In this document: positions 11,276-23,493 of the stretch, in pieces
Layout of the letters: every line of letters begins with the position of its first letter
How positions within the stretch are numbered: the stretch's first letter is position 1
Source: Coprinopsis marcescibilis
Lineage: Eukaryota; Basidiomycota; Agaricomycetes; Agaricales; Psathyrellaceae
DNA: 64,000 bases
Assembly (NCBI GenBank): GCA_004369085.1
Contig: ML210228.1
Coordinates: forward strand, 59,945-123,944
Reading direction: 5' to 3'
The notes under the pieces: model-generated
The model's input: the letters and a program-made list of their open reading frames with translations, nothing else
The model's database searches: none
Told to the model about the DNA's origin: nothing
Translations under genes and position numbers: made by a program

Positions 11276-12877
11276 CTATGCCGGATGCTGCGTGTTGAAT
11301 ATAATTTCGCTAACTGAGGTAATGCCCAGTTCTTGCCGAGATTCCTCTCTGAGATGAAGGATCATCCGGATGGCGAGTGTGCTGTGCATCACGGCTTGGG
11401 GTCTAAGAAGGATCAACTTGAATACATTGTCCCTGATGAGGCAGGAAAGTCCGAAGTAGATGATGCTTACGGTGTCAGTAAAAAGCGGAATCGAGACTAC
11501 GCCGCAAAGTCAGCAGGTTGATTCCGCAGAACGTGAAAAACACACTTACTGGAAGAAAGAGTGCGGCCGCCCCGTTTGCTATTGACATGACTGTGAATGC
11601 TTAGCAGCGTGTCTAATATCGGATGGGACATTGGGACGAACCTGCCAGCGCTACAAAATAAAACGTTCCATCGCGGTAAAATATTCTGATCAACGGGCTC
11701 GGCTTTGACTTCCAATACACCTTCAGTCCAAAATAGACGCAAAATGCCATTGTCACTGTGATTGGATATGGTTAACGTAGTTGGAAGGCCAGGAATATGT
11801 TGATCACATACTAAGCCCACTGTACAGAATCAGCAGATATGCGACAAGCAGAAGGTGACCTTGTCCAGACATATTCCCGAAACACCCAGGAACAACCTTT
11901 GAAGATTGGGAACCATTCCCTAAGAAGATAGCAGCTCAGAAAGCATTGATGTAGTACGCTCGAGAAAAGAAACTCACAGGATCCAGATGTGACGTAGAGA
12001 ATTGTCAGCAAGAATCCCCCAGTGAAGGCTACCTTGATTCCGCACTGTTAAATTTGTTTAAGATGGTCCATAAAAGGCGCGACATACAAAAGCGTTGCAG
12101 ATAAGGAACCATCGCATCTTCCTCCCTCTACCAGCAAGGGCGTAAAGTCGGATGTAGAGAACCGCTTTGAGAGCGCCTTTTAGCAGGGTTGCAAGAATTC
12201 ACTGAAAATAAATCAAACCTTCGGAAATGATGATGCAAGACCAAATTCCAACTAAGAAAGTTTTGATCAAGGCCTATCAGACAGTACACCTTGAGAAATG
12301 ACGCACTGCAACAGACGAGGAAAACTGACTTGCAAAACTAGAAGACTATTGCGTCATACGAGGTTCACGCATGTGGTGAAATGCGAAAGCATACCGAGGG
12401 CGAAGGCGTGGGGGCCATGTTGTCTGTAATGAACAGTGCCAAACTGTCAGACAGGTCGCGTTGAGATAAAGCCAGGGGGGCTCACAGAGCAGAGAAAAAG
12501 GGATCGCGATAAATGGCATCATACGATTGGTGAAGTAAAGGAATTTGACTAGAGACCATTCGGACGGCCAAACTAGCTCAACCTATGTTCGAATACTGAG
12601 ACAGTGCAGCCAGAAAGAAGTGGCAGTAAAGTGCACCTCCAGTTCGAGCGTCTGAAAATACTCTGCGAACTGGCAGAGGGTATGGTTGTCAGACGGTCTA
12701 AGCAGTCCTCTCTCAAGAGTTCACATACTAGCACTGTGATGCTGATAGCTATCAGACAAATCAGACAAGCGCCAGATATTGTGGCGAAAATATACTCACC
12801 GGCAGAAATCTAGAGGTTAATGTGAGGTAGACTTTCGTGATATAGATTGTACAAGGCCTTACAATGTTATAGTACAT
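11276..12877 (-). CDS. DUF6533-type multi-pass membrane protein, array copy C
   Basis: Recognisable exons: a tentative first exon 12877-12800 (26 codons, ends TSRFLP before GTGAGT, resembling the end of copy A exon 1), then FAEYFQTLELE (from 12669), VWPSEWSLVKFLYFTNR, VVPGCFGNMSGQG with the helix LLLVAYLLILYSG, VTMAFCVYFGLKVYW, IRIFYRDGTFYFVALAG, SIANGAAALFLP, SRFRFLLTP, and a last exon STLAIRMILHLREESRQELG. The tail after this is short (about 20 residues) compared with 50-80 in copies A, B, D and E, ending at 11276. I saw no broken splice site. The first exon is the least certain part. Function unknown. Confidence 0.6.
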
Positions 12878-14429
12878 TTTATAGTGCTGCGCTTCCGGTA
12901 GCTCCGCAATATACCTTTCCATCTGAGCACGTACAGCGAGGCGCGAAGACATAACCAAGTAATCTACGGGGTGCACGATTGCGTGGAGGCCGCAGGCTTT
13001 ATAGGTATCCTTGGGCCCTGGCAGGCTATGGTTCTCCGTGCGGTCTAAGATACACACCCGCACAGTACAACAGTCTGCCAGACAATCGGGTTCGTTTGCA
13101 GACCGCAATGCACTCAATCGGAAAATAGTGGTGAACGGCGGGGGCTGAATGCTTACCGCCGGCCTGTGTGAGCAATGTTTCAATGTGTAGAGACGGACCT
13201 TGTTCCACAAGAAGGTTACACCAACGTGTGTCAGATTATCGAGGGCGCACATTCAGAAAGCGACGATGGGTACAGCCATTGCACTGGGGAATGAAGCGGG
13301 TTTGAAAGCAGTGGCGGCCAAGTGGCAACACGATTAACCTTCGACCTTCAACCTTCGGGGTCAATTAAGTGTATTAGCAAGCCATGGTAATGTTTCGAAC
13401 AAATAGAAACCCCCTATCTCGTCTGGTGTATCATGGATTTGCATAAGGCGCAGTGTTTTCGAGGCTACGAAACGAGGGATCAAAAGCAAGACCTAAAGAG
13501 CCACACAGCAAAGATAGTAATAGAGCCCCAAGAAACACCGATTCGTGACAGGGCGAATGGTTAAATCCAAGGTCGGGCAATTGACATGCTACCTCCGTCT
13601 CCGTCGGTGCTCAGATATTCCCGTTCAATTCTGAGTACCCTTGAGCGTGCAGCTCTTGTTCGAATGACAGTGAGAGAAACTTGGAGTTGGCATGCAAGGT
13701 ACTTCGTCATTCCAGTTTTATTAAGGGTTGAAGCGACGCAATTCGCTTTCTTCGCGGCGATGCCCTCTTGCAGCCACCTGGCGTCGTCCTGACCGTTATT
13801 CGTCGCTGCATCCCTAGCGTTATATACCCTTCTGAGAGCTAAAATCAAAGGTGCGAGCTAAGGATGGGTCCTCAGCGACCAAGTGCAATTTCCTTCGGTG
13901 AGAGAAGAGTCACCGTAGGCGATCCGGAGGAGCTCAACCTTTCTCGCCACCGTCTCGTCTTTCCCATCTGCCTCGCATCTCAGGGTTTCATGTCTTCTAC
14001 CGCCCGTTTCTCGTAGTCGAATGTGTCTGATGGTGATAGCATTCCAAACGCGACTGCGAGGCTGGCTCCTTGGTTGACGACGGCCCAGTTTTGCGCCTTG
14101 GAGACAATTTCGTGACGTCGATGTGGACTTGCAGAGAACGAATAAGCCGCATGTCTGGACAGAGTATGCGACGATTGTTAATGGGGAGAGTATAATTTAT
14201 GGATTCCAGGCAAGATATTGCAACTGTAGCCCTCATTACAGACATGAGGCGACACGTGAGTTTGCGAGGCTTGAAGTCACAATAGGTATCCAAAGCTAAA
14301 GCATGGATTCAAAGAACCCGCGACTAGAGTCATGGGGTCAGGCTTCGTCTCCGTCCAAGCGTGAAATAGTCATCAAACGGTCCATTCTACTATGCAATAC
14401 ACGTATGACTTTGGGGTATCTACAAGGAG
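12878..14429. other. Intergenic stretch, no gene seen
   Basis: Open frames of 95-160 codons occur on the minus strand but lack conserved motifs or splice context. I see no repeats of note. Confidence 0.4.
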
Positions 14430-16207
14430 TCAGCACATTAAAGTTCTTGTCAGAATCAGGGGACAAACCTTTCCACTATGAGGCCAGGTATCCAGCGGGT
14501 ATGTCTCTGTATCAGTGTTTCCGATAATTTGAATAGGTGGTGTTTTGTGTGTCGATATGATCTTGATGGTAGCGAGTCCCATATCTTGTCTCGCCCCTTC
14601 CTTGAGCTGTAGAATCATCCGTGTTGAAAGGGTGCTGTGCAAAACCACTTGGGGCCTATCAGGGTTTCGAAATCAGTACCAAGTAGGAGCAAGGACACAG
14701 TAAATTGCACATACGCTGCGAGAAGGAACCGATACCCTGTCTGTGAGTGCGAATAATGAAGTCAGAATGGTGTATGTGTAACGCGTCGGAGACTCACTGG
14801 TAATAGAAGAGCAGACACGCCGTTGGCTATCGACAGGGCTGCACAGTGAAGATATTGAGCACACGGTCAGAAGTCTGGAGGAAAAGACTAACCTGCCAAG
14901 CCAACGAAGTAGAAGGTTCCATCGCGATAGAATATCTGGAGTAATGGGCTGTGCCTCAGTATCCAGTACACCCTCAACCCATAGTAGACACAAAGGGCCA
15001 TCGTCACTGGAAGGATTACAGATCGTGAGCGAAGCACAGGAAAATTCTTTGAAAAATCCTTACTGACTGCGCTGTACAGAAAAAACGCATACATTCCAAC
15101 CACCATGCTTCCGTTCTCAATAAGATCTCCAAAGCATCCAGGGACGATTTGTTTGGGACTGGGAGCAGGCCCTGTAATGACGCATCAGATCGGTCAAGTT
15201 CGTGTACAGGCGTACAGCCTGGGATATACTCCTGAGGCCAATTGCTCACATATTCCAGACGTCACGTAGATTGCGGTGAGAGTGGTGCACCCCACAAAAA
15301 CCGCCTGAGCACAAAGTCAGAATTCGGCAGGGTTGGACGGAGATTGATACGCGCCAGGCCATTTACGATGAGAAACCAGAGGATCTTTGGATCCCTTCCA
15401 GATAAAGCGTAGATGCGTACATAGAGCACAACTAGCATCATCACGACAAATGTCAGGCAACGGCTTCAATTCCAGGACAAATGAATGAAGATTTACGCTC
15501 TGAAATAAAACCACAGGTGGACGTCCCAACTACAACAAGGAAGGTCAATTCCAGTCCAGTAGGTCGTTACAAAGCGAGTACTCACGTCCACATGCAACGG
15601 AGAACACAATTTTGCAAGTCTAGTTGAGTTGCGTGAGTAAGAAACTGGGATCTAGTTTGAGCAATTGCCTTACCGAGGGGCTAGGATGTGGTACTAGGTT
15701 ATCTGTTTGCATATTAACAAGCTATTTAAGCGCATATTTCTTTGAAGTCGCAAAACATTTTGCTCACAATACACCGTAAACGGTATGGTGATGAATGGGA
15801 GGATGCGGTTGATGAAATATAATGACTTCATATAACCCCATTCAACTGGCCAAATCAGCGAAATCTAAACAGACGGATGAGATGGTTCCACTTGCTGAGA
15901 TAGGGGATTTTAAACCTCGAGGTCTAGTGTTTCGAAATATTCCGCGAGCTGATCAGATCAGGTTAGTTTCTTCGTCGGGCGGGATGAACTAAGAAGAGAG
16001 ACATACGAGAATAGTTATACTGGCCGCTATATGAATATTAAGATCTTGACCGAACGAATTCGAGCATAAAACACGAACAAGCGGACATCTGACGAACAAC
16101 CAACTTGGCATGTAATATTAATGACAAGCGGGGAAAGGAGAACTCACCACATTGAGAAACATGCTCATATACTGATTCTCCACCTCATTCGCCTCGAATT
16201 GAACCAT
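14430..16207 (-). CDS. DUF6533-type multi-pass membrane protein, array copy D
   Basis: Exon 1 is 16207-16148 (MVQFEANEVENQYMSMFLNV), 20 codons ending at GTGAGT. It is followed by LAEYFETLDLE and LIWPVEWGYMKSLYFINR, the DUF6533 core. Later exons give VLYVRIYALSGRDPKILW, a cysteine loop with PGCFGDL, YGLRVYWILR, FYRDGTFYFVGLAG and GYRFLLAA. The last exon has HSTLSTRMILQLKEGARQDM and a roughly 50-residue polar tail that ends LTRTLMC. About seven membrane spans are expected. Copy E is its closest relative: the same exon 1 ending and a very similar tail (LDTWPHSGK versus LDTWPPHGGK), so D and E look like a recent duplication. Function unknown. Confidence 0.7.
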
Positions 16208-17625
16208 ATCTGCACTGCGGCGAGTCTTGAGGACCTCGACTCAGATCGAAACAAGGACTTGTTTATTGTGCGGGCGGGTCGCATGGAAGGGCACCGTGAG
16301 CCCGATTTCAAGTAGAGCTCAGTATCCAGTTATTGTCCTGTAGGAGTTGGTAGTTGAAGCGAACTGTCGAGCATCGAGGAGCGCAGTGCGCACTCTATAA
16401 GTGTCACAGGGACCAGTCAGGTGGGCGTTCATTGTCGACGGAACGAATGGGCCAGTATTTAGCACCAAGGATACGAATTTGACTAGGGAAGCATGGGCAA
16501 TCGGTCGGATCGGTTACCGCGCGATCATTTTCCCTCGTTTTCCACGTGGCTTGTCGGCGAATTCGCAATTCGGTCGCTGTACAGTGTTACACAGTGTTAC
16601 ACTGTACAGCGACCGAATTGCGAATAGTACAGCCTAGTACAGCTTGGTAGAGCTTGGTACAGTCAGGTACACCCCTGGTACAGCCCTTATCATAATCGGT
16701 CTTCCAAAGTCTTCCAGCCTCTTCAAGACGGCCGCCGGCGTTTCAGTATGCCTAAGTGTGTTGCGCTCACCGGTCCACGCAGGCCAATACATTGAGAGTC
16801 AGTATGTTTGCCTAGCTCCTTGTTACCCCTCTCAACATAACCATAACTTGATAGTAACTCGAGCACTGATTCATGCCTCGATTATTAGCGGAAAGCCTTC
16901 CGGGAATAGGGATCATCACTCATATCAATACCATGGCAATCACCGATGTCCCAGGATGTACAGACCTTTCTGTGTTTTCCACCGGGTTTGCGCAGCAGTT
17001 ATAGTATTTGATACACCACAAGAGGGCCTGTCCCCTGTAGTATTTCTGAGCATACGCACGCCTCGGGATCTCTGGGCCTCGCTGCTATCCAAGAGAAACC
17101 TCGAGGAGCAAACCTAGTAGGCGAACCTGGCTATTCATGTCCATCGTCGGGAAATGGCAGCCCATGGGAGATCCCATGGGAGCCGACACAACTAAGAGCA
17201 TTTGAGCATGGCGATGTTAAAATAGAATGAAAAGTTCTATCGCGAGTGCCTCAAGGAAAGAGGACGGAGTCAGTGTAACCGGAAATCTGAAGGAATGCGA
17301 CAAATGAACTTAGAACAAAGGACCCTCACGCAGACCGCCGTCATCCCCATTTTGGATCTTCAAAGGCTAGTCAGGACTTGCCTACGGCCCTACGCTAGCC
17401 CTACGCGAACCGCGCTGAAAAACGGTAATCACGGGATCGTGTAATTTTCAATACTCACAGGCGGCTGCGCAGTAAGGCATCGAAGCATTGACTAGCGTAG
17501 GGCACTTAACCAAACTTCACAACAAGATGATTCAGTTTTACTTTGGTGCAAGTACTGACTGAACATTTATTTCGATTAAGCAGCACGACTGGTTCTGTCT
17601 GGAATCTGTCATCGAAGCCGAATGG
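16208..17625. other. Intergenic stretch with long palindrome
   Basis: No gene recognised. It holds a near-perfect palindrome at 16561-16625, followed at about 16625-16690 by several irregular GTACAGC/GTACAGT units, which resemble the end of a decayed DNA transposon. Confidence 0.4.
16561..16625. repeat. 27-bp perfect inverted repeat with 11-nt loop
   Basis: The left arm 16561-16587 begins ATTCGCAATTCGGTCGC and the right arm 16599-16625 is its exact reverse complement. The loop (16588-16598) partly repeats the arm ends. It could form a cruciform, be a head-to-head transposon end, or produce a hairpin RNA. Confidence 0.8.
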
Positions 17626-19378
17626 TCAGCAAAGCGGAACTCTTGCAAGAATCTTGGGACGCACCTTGCCGCCATGGGGAGGCCAAGTGTCGAGCCGGTA
17701 TAATTCTGGGTTGGGCTCCTCAACGACAATCTGCGGTGTACTAAATATTGATAGGTTCTTCAGGGTGACGAATTCCGTATCTTGTTTCGCAACTTCCTTC
17801 AGATGTAAAATCATTCGCGTTGAAAGCGTACTATGCGCAACCACTTGTGGCCTATATGCTCAAATATGAGTATCGTGTTTGGAAGAAAAGAAGCGACATG
17901 GCACAAACACTGCAAAAAGCGAGCGATATCCGGGCTGTAATTGAATATAGTGAAATCAGAACACCGCCTATGTCGGCAGGACCCGCACAAGCTTACCGGC
18001 AGCAGTAGAGCAGACACTCCATTAGCTATCGACATGGCTAGATGACAGGGAGGCTGAGCGTCGCAGCAGTGGTCAGAAATCGAGAAGGAGGGACTAACCA
18101 GTCAAGCCAGCGAAATAGAAGGTTCCATCGCGATAGAAAATCTGGAGTAGTGGGCTGCGCCTCAATGTCCAGTATACCCTCAGTCCATAGTAGACGCAAA
18201 GAGACATTGTCACTGAATGGTGGAATCGTGAGCCGAAGGCAAGAAACCGTTGAAAGGCCTTACTCAATCCGCTGTACACCAGCAACGCGTACGCTCCCAC
18301 CACCAGGCTCCCACTCTCGTGAAGATCCCCAAAGCATCCAGGAATGACGGGGTCGGGTGCGGAGACATGCCCTACATTCATGAGTAATGTCAGCTGATTA
18401 TTTTGTGTGTACAGATTTTTATTTATTTCTTGCTTACATATTCCAGACGTGACATGGATTGCAGTCAGAACGGTGCATCCCACAAAGACTACCTGAGGAC
18501 ATATCAGTTTATTCGGCGGGTTCTGAGAATATCACTACGCACAAGGCCGTTAACGATGAGAAAACACAGAATTGTTGGGTTCCTCCCCGACAAGGCGTAA
18601 AGGCGCACATAGAGAACCACTGTCAATTCATCAGATCGGGAGCACGCTATGAGCAATGAAAGGGATTTACGTTCGGAAACAAGACTACAGGTGACCGTTC
18701 CAACTAAAAGGGCTGAGCATCAGTTAATTATGTCAGTTTAGAACGCGATTACGCACTTCCACCGGGAATGGCGAACAAGAGTTTGCACAACTACATAGCG
18801 ATAATTCGTGAGTGCGACTGGAATCCAGTTGGCTGTATCAACAGTTACCCTGGGGTTAGGGTTTGGCGTCAAGTTGTCTGTTGGTCTCAATCAGGGTTAA
18901 TATCCTCGACATATTGAAATTATTGCGCTCACAATATATCATGAATGGGATCGTAACAAACGGAAGGAGGCGGTTGACGAAATACAACGCCTTCATGTGG
19001 CTCCATGCAACTGGCCAAATGAGCGATACCTAAACAAACGATGGTACGGTTTCAGTCTGACGAGGGCCAAGAGTTGCGAACCTCTAGATCCAACGTTTCG
19101 CAGTATTCCGCCAACTAATCGAAATCGTTTATTGGTTTCGTTCCTGTACCGAAAACCAGGAAGAGACTCACGAGGACGGTTAAACTGACTACTGTACTCA
19201 GTGAGTCAGATAAGAATCCCATCAGTGTTTGAACATGGAGCACATACAAACTGAGATCTAACAAGCGATCAGTACATCGTAAGTAGCATAGTAAAGGAGG
19301 ACATACCACATTGAGAAGCATGCTAAGATACTGACTCTCCATCTCCTCGATGTTCGTTTGTGCCACCATCTCTACCAC
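17626..19378 (-). CDS. DUF6533-type multi-pass membrane protein, array copy E
   Basis: Exon 1 starts at 19378 (MVEMVAQTNIEEMESQYLSM) and ends at a GTATGT donor after LLNV. The DUF6533 core follows (LIWPVAWSHMKALYFVNR). Further exons include a cysteine loop VIPGCFGDLHESG, GAYALLVYSGLSKAF, YGLRVYWTLRRSPLL, IFYRDGTFYFAGLTG and a last exon HSTLSTRMILHLKEVAKQD with a polar tail ending at 17626. The sequence is so close to copy D, from exon 1 to the tail, that tandem duplication is the natural explanation. Function unknown; multi-pass topology is clear. Confidence 0.7.
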
Positions 19379-20396
19379 AAGGCTTGTTGACCTTGAGCCA
19401 AAGGTTAACGAGAGGGGCTTGCTGTTCCCGAGCGATTGCGTGGACCAGCGTTATCCTAGCACCGTACAGGAATAGGATCCTGGTCTTTGTCCTCTTCCAC
19501 TGATATGAGGAGTCGAGGAGGTTGAGCTTTTAGCATGACACAAGGAAGCAAGCGTTGGCGATCGAAGGTTCATGAAGTATGATTCTGAACGAACCCATTG
19601 TCAATTTGAATGGGGTAGCATGGCGACAATCGCCATCGGGATAGTTTCCGAGACGTCCGCATGGCTTGTCCAGCGACCTTTTCGGGTCGGTAGCTGTAAG
19701 CTCACCCATGTCTGGTCAAGCAGCCGGCGCGCGTGAGACTCTGAGAGCCTATTTGTGTCTGCGCCTCTTCACAGGCCGATATTCGCGCTTCCGTCTCCTA
19801 CAGAAACTGTTATTGGCTCGTATCAGCAACAGTGCGGAGGAAGTAAATGATAGGAGACACCCGCAACCAAGTTAAAGCAACACATGTTTGTTCGGTGGGA
19901 ACGAGGGGCGGCACAAGGCTGGAGTCCCATGTACTCGAGGTGCAGAAATTAACGTGAGTAATCTGAGGAATTACGCATGGGGATCAAAAACACTCCGTTG
20001 ATGTTCCCGTTGGCGATTGGAGGTCACGAGGTCCTTTATTCGGTCGAACACGCTTGGATAAGGGGCGCATCCTGTTATACCGTGTTACGGGGACAATTTC
20101 ATGCTACAGATCCAGCACTAGACATGCAATGGATAGCTGCTGGTCCAGGTTAGATGACAGAAAACATACCATCTTAGACGTGCCACCACGCGCAGGTGTT
20201 TGTGTCCTCATTTGAATAGGCAAATCTCATTACTCCGCCCACTTGCCTCGTCTGTGGGTAGGTCAAGCACCGCTAGCGCAAATAGTTGACACCCGTGATA
20301 TTCAGAGGATCAGGTCGACTGTCCCCTTACTTCCAGTGAACAAGATACAGCTCGCGGTTGGGTATATTGAAGCTAAGACTCTTGGGCCTCGTCGAA
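19379..20396. other. Intergenic stretch, no gene seen
   Basis: About 1 kb between copies E and F without recognisable coding or repeat structure. Confidence 0.4.
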
Positions 20397-21969
20397 TCAA
20401 ACGTGGATGGTAGGAAGTGTCTCATCACGTTTTGCGCCTTCCCTGAGGTGCAGGATCATACGTGTTGACAGCGTGCTGTGCATTACGACTTGAGGCCTGT
20501 TGAATGGAGGTGATTAGGTGTACAATCAGAAAGGAAAGGTAATGCAGATAAACGGGGACCGACAGTGTAAAGAGGAAGCGGTATCGTGGTGGCAACATCA
20601 ATGCGAGTACTGCGTTTGTTATCGACAAGGCTAGAAGAAGAGATAGCTTCAGTGGATGGAAGCCTTGAGCTGGAACAACGAACCTGCCGAGCCAGTAAAG
20701 TAAAAGGTCCCATCGCGATAGAAGATTCGGATTAGAAAGCGGTGCCTCAATGCCCAGAAGACTCGCAATCCATAGTAAACCGAAATGCACATCGTCACTT
20801 GAGGAGGTCGGTTGTCAGTAACAGTCAGTTGGCAAACCCCTCGCAGGCAGCAGAGAGCTGTACACACGTAGATTGCTGTAGAGAAGTATTGCGAACGCTG
20901 ATACCACCAGGGTGGCATTGACCGGTAAGTCTGAGAAGCACCCTGGAACTGTGGGAGCGAATTGAGAGGGATGCCCTAAAAACCGCATAAATCGTTGGTG
21001 GTGTACAGATGATCGAGTAATAAATGACACTCACAGGACCCAGATACGGCATGAAGGGCGACGAGAGAAATGCCTCCAACGAAGACTATCTGTTGGCAAA
21101 GTATGAGCCAGCCCTCGTAGAAAGGTTTATCAATGACGTACCACGCTGTTCGCAAAGAGGAACCAGAAAACAGTCTTTCTCCTCCCGGCGAGAGCGTATA
21201 TGCGTGCATACACCACGACTAACAGATGCAATATTAGAGCGGTAAGACACTGGCTTCTGAGTATGTTATCGTTTATTCACGTTCAGCCACAGCAGCACAT
21301 ATGAAAGCGCCAACTATAGTGATGGTGATTTCAGCTTGCATATAAACGGAGACACGGGTGCGTGCCTACCTGCGTAACCGATGGAGAACATGAACTGACA
21401 GGACTACCAAGGGATCAGTGTTGTGAGTTCTAATCTTGAAAAGAGGTTTACAGAGGGTGTAGGGTTTGTCACGAGATTATCTGTTGTCGAATTAGGATAG
21501 AACTAGTAGTGTTTGATGAACTGCTTACAGTAGACTGTAACCGGAGTAGTGAGAAAAGGAAGAAACCTAGCGACGAAATACAATACTTTGGTACGGCCCC
21601 ATGCGGTTGGCCAGATCAGGGCGACCTACGATTACTCGAGTGAGATCTTGGTGCAAGTGGTCAGTGTATAACACGCGACGAACCTCCATCTCTAGTGTCT
21701 GGAAATATTCCGCGAGCTGGTAGTGTGCGGTTAAGTGTCACACTTCGAAAAATGGAGTAAGGCTCCGACATACCAGAAATGTTATGCTGATCACTAGAGA
21801 GAATGTAAGCGATAACTTTAGAACTGTTAAAAAACCATGAACATACGAGCAGATACCTAGCCGGACAGAAAATGAGCCAAACATCATTTGGAGGCATATT
21901 ACATACCACGCTGAAGAACATGCTTAAATACTGAGACTCCATCTCGCTGGTGTCGATTCGTTGGTCCAT
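20397..21969 (-). CDS. DUF6533-type multi-pass membrane protein, array copy F
   Basis: Exon 1 starts at 21969 (MDQRIDTSEMESQYLSMFFS) and ends at GTATGT. The core exon reads ALIWPTAWGRTKVLYFVAR, so the usual NR after the helix is AR here. Later exons contain TVPGCFSDLPVNATLVVSAF, YYGLRVFWALRHRFLIR, IFYRDGTFYFTGSAG and SIT(N)AVLALMLPPRYRFLFTL. The last exon has HSTLSTRMILHLREGAKRDE and a tail of only about 10 residues before the stop at 20397-20399. The short tail parallels copy C. It is the most upstream gene of the array. Function unknown. Confidence 0.68.
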
Positions 21970-22762
21970 GAGTCTACAAGAGGGTTCGGGTGGATGACTG
22001 AGTGAGAAATGAGAGCCCAAGAACTTGACGTTCCTTCTTATAGCCTGGTCGATGCTGTTGTTTAACTGCATGTATGACGTGGATACCTTACGCAGGATCA
22101 CGATGGGAAGGGGACCGAGCTAGGTCTATGGCATGATCTGAGCGACCAAGATTATATTCCTGATGATCCTACTGAAAACGGAAATAAGACCAATTTAAGA
22201 GACGCCAACATTCGAGAAAAAGGAAACTGGATCGCAACGAGGCGAGCGTATACCAACCGATGGTTCACTGAGGCTGCATGTAGTGGTGAGAATGGACAAA
22301 GATGACATTTTGTCATGCTTACCGAGTCTGCCAGCCTCCAGGCGACGGACAGGCTGCGCAGTAATATAAACCATCCCGCATAGTAGACCAGGAACTGCGG
22401 GGCTACGCGACACATGTGAAGTTGAGCTCCCTTACGCGGTTTGGTTACCTCAGCGCGACGATGCAGAAATGGATGAGAGTATAAGGGCCATCGCGGATGC
22501 CTTTGCGGGCCGACGTGATGCTGATCGTGGAACGGCAATGCCTCTGATTATTGGGGTCAATGTCTGGCAGTTGATGAGATCCAAATGCACTGCTGAGTAT
22601 CATGGCGGTTCGAGCTCGAATTTGTGCGTCTCTGATCCGAACCAAAGTCCGCAACCGACGTCGTTGACTCCTCGTGTCAAAAGCATCGAGTTTGGGTCTG
22701 GCTGGAAAGAATGTATTTGGCCGTCTAAGTAGGAGAAACATATGGGTAAAGTCGGTATTCCT
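21970..22762. other. Intergenic stretch, no gene seen
   Basis: Lies between DUF6533 copy F and the 3' end of ATP18. Open frames on both strands look random. Confidence 0.4.
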
Positions 22763-23065
22763 TTAGTGCAGCGACTCGCTGGCGATTTGAGCGGCATATG
22801 GGTTCCTTGGGTCCTTGCGCCATTCAGCAGCTGGAGAAAACTGGGTCAGCACAACATGCGTATATCAAGCGCAATAACCTACATCGCACACCAGCCGACT
22901 GGGCGCTGTAAACGAGGTACATGGTGATGCCACCGGCCACCGCAAAGGGCCACAGAGGCCTAGCAATCTACGAAAGGCAAAATTCCGCTGTCAGCTTTCG
23001 CCCCAGGTAGAACTTGGATTGCAACTCACAGGAGTGGGCCATTTTCGGAGTCCAAGGAATGCCAT
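22763..23065 (-). CDS. ATP18: Mitochondrial F1Fo ATP synthase subunit J
   Basis: Exons 23065-23030, 22967-22892 and 22830-22763 encode 59 aa. The protein begins MAFLGLRKWPTP, continues ARPLWPFAVAGGITMYLVY (a single inner-membrane helix) and ends KDPRNPYAAQIASESLH. The WPF-VAGG helix and the DPRNPYAA block are the hallmark of fungal Atp18 (yeast protein 59 aa, with WPFFVAG and NDPRNPRF). Subunit J sits in the membrane part of the Fo sector near the dimer interface. Both introns are GT-AG (phases 0 and 1) and the splice joins are what produce the match. The gene is divergent from VPS11 with about 430 bp between starts. It is easily missed because no exon exceeds 80 nt. Confidence 0.88.
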
Positions 23066-23493
23066 TTTGTCGTCGCTGTGCTCTAATTACTGTGTCAGCC
23101 ACACTTGCAGCCGTTTCAAGCTAAGAAGAAAGGCGCGTACAATGTGTTGAGGTAGTGGTGGTCGTGGTGGTGCCTGTGTTCAACGTCGGAGGAGACCGCC
23201 ACGAGATTTATGCGTGGGAATTCATAGCTACTTCGGGAAGCCATTGCTCGGCGCACACGGAGTATCAAGTTACACGCCATATGATTCAAGCGGCGCTGAT
23301 TCTACAGGCCCTGGCAATCGTGTGGTCATCTCAAGGCGTCACCGCCATCCTCGTTGGTCTCTGTTCATTGGTTCCTGTCTCGTTATGACTTTTTAAGAGT
23401 GTTCCTGTAATCGACATACCCAACTTACTTATTCAAGATCAGACTTGAACAAAAGCCGCGTCGACGTGCCAGAAAGATTAGCAGAGAGGAAAC

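Noticed and set aside
12878..13252. Upstream part of a 163-codon minus-strand open frame before DUF6533 copy C
   Set aside because: Only its last 26 codons behave like a first exon of copy C; the rest lacks family features.
17380..17500. CCTACG/CGTAGG inverted motifs as a possible element
   Set aside because: Arms are too short and irregular to define boundaries.
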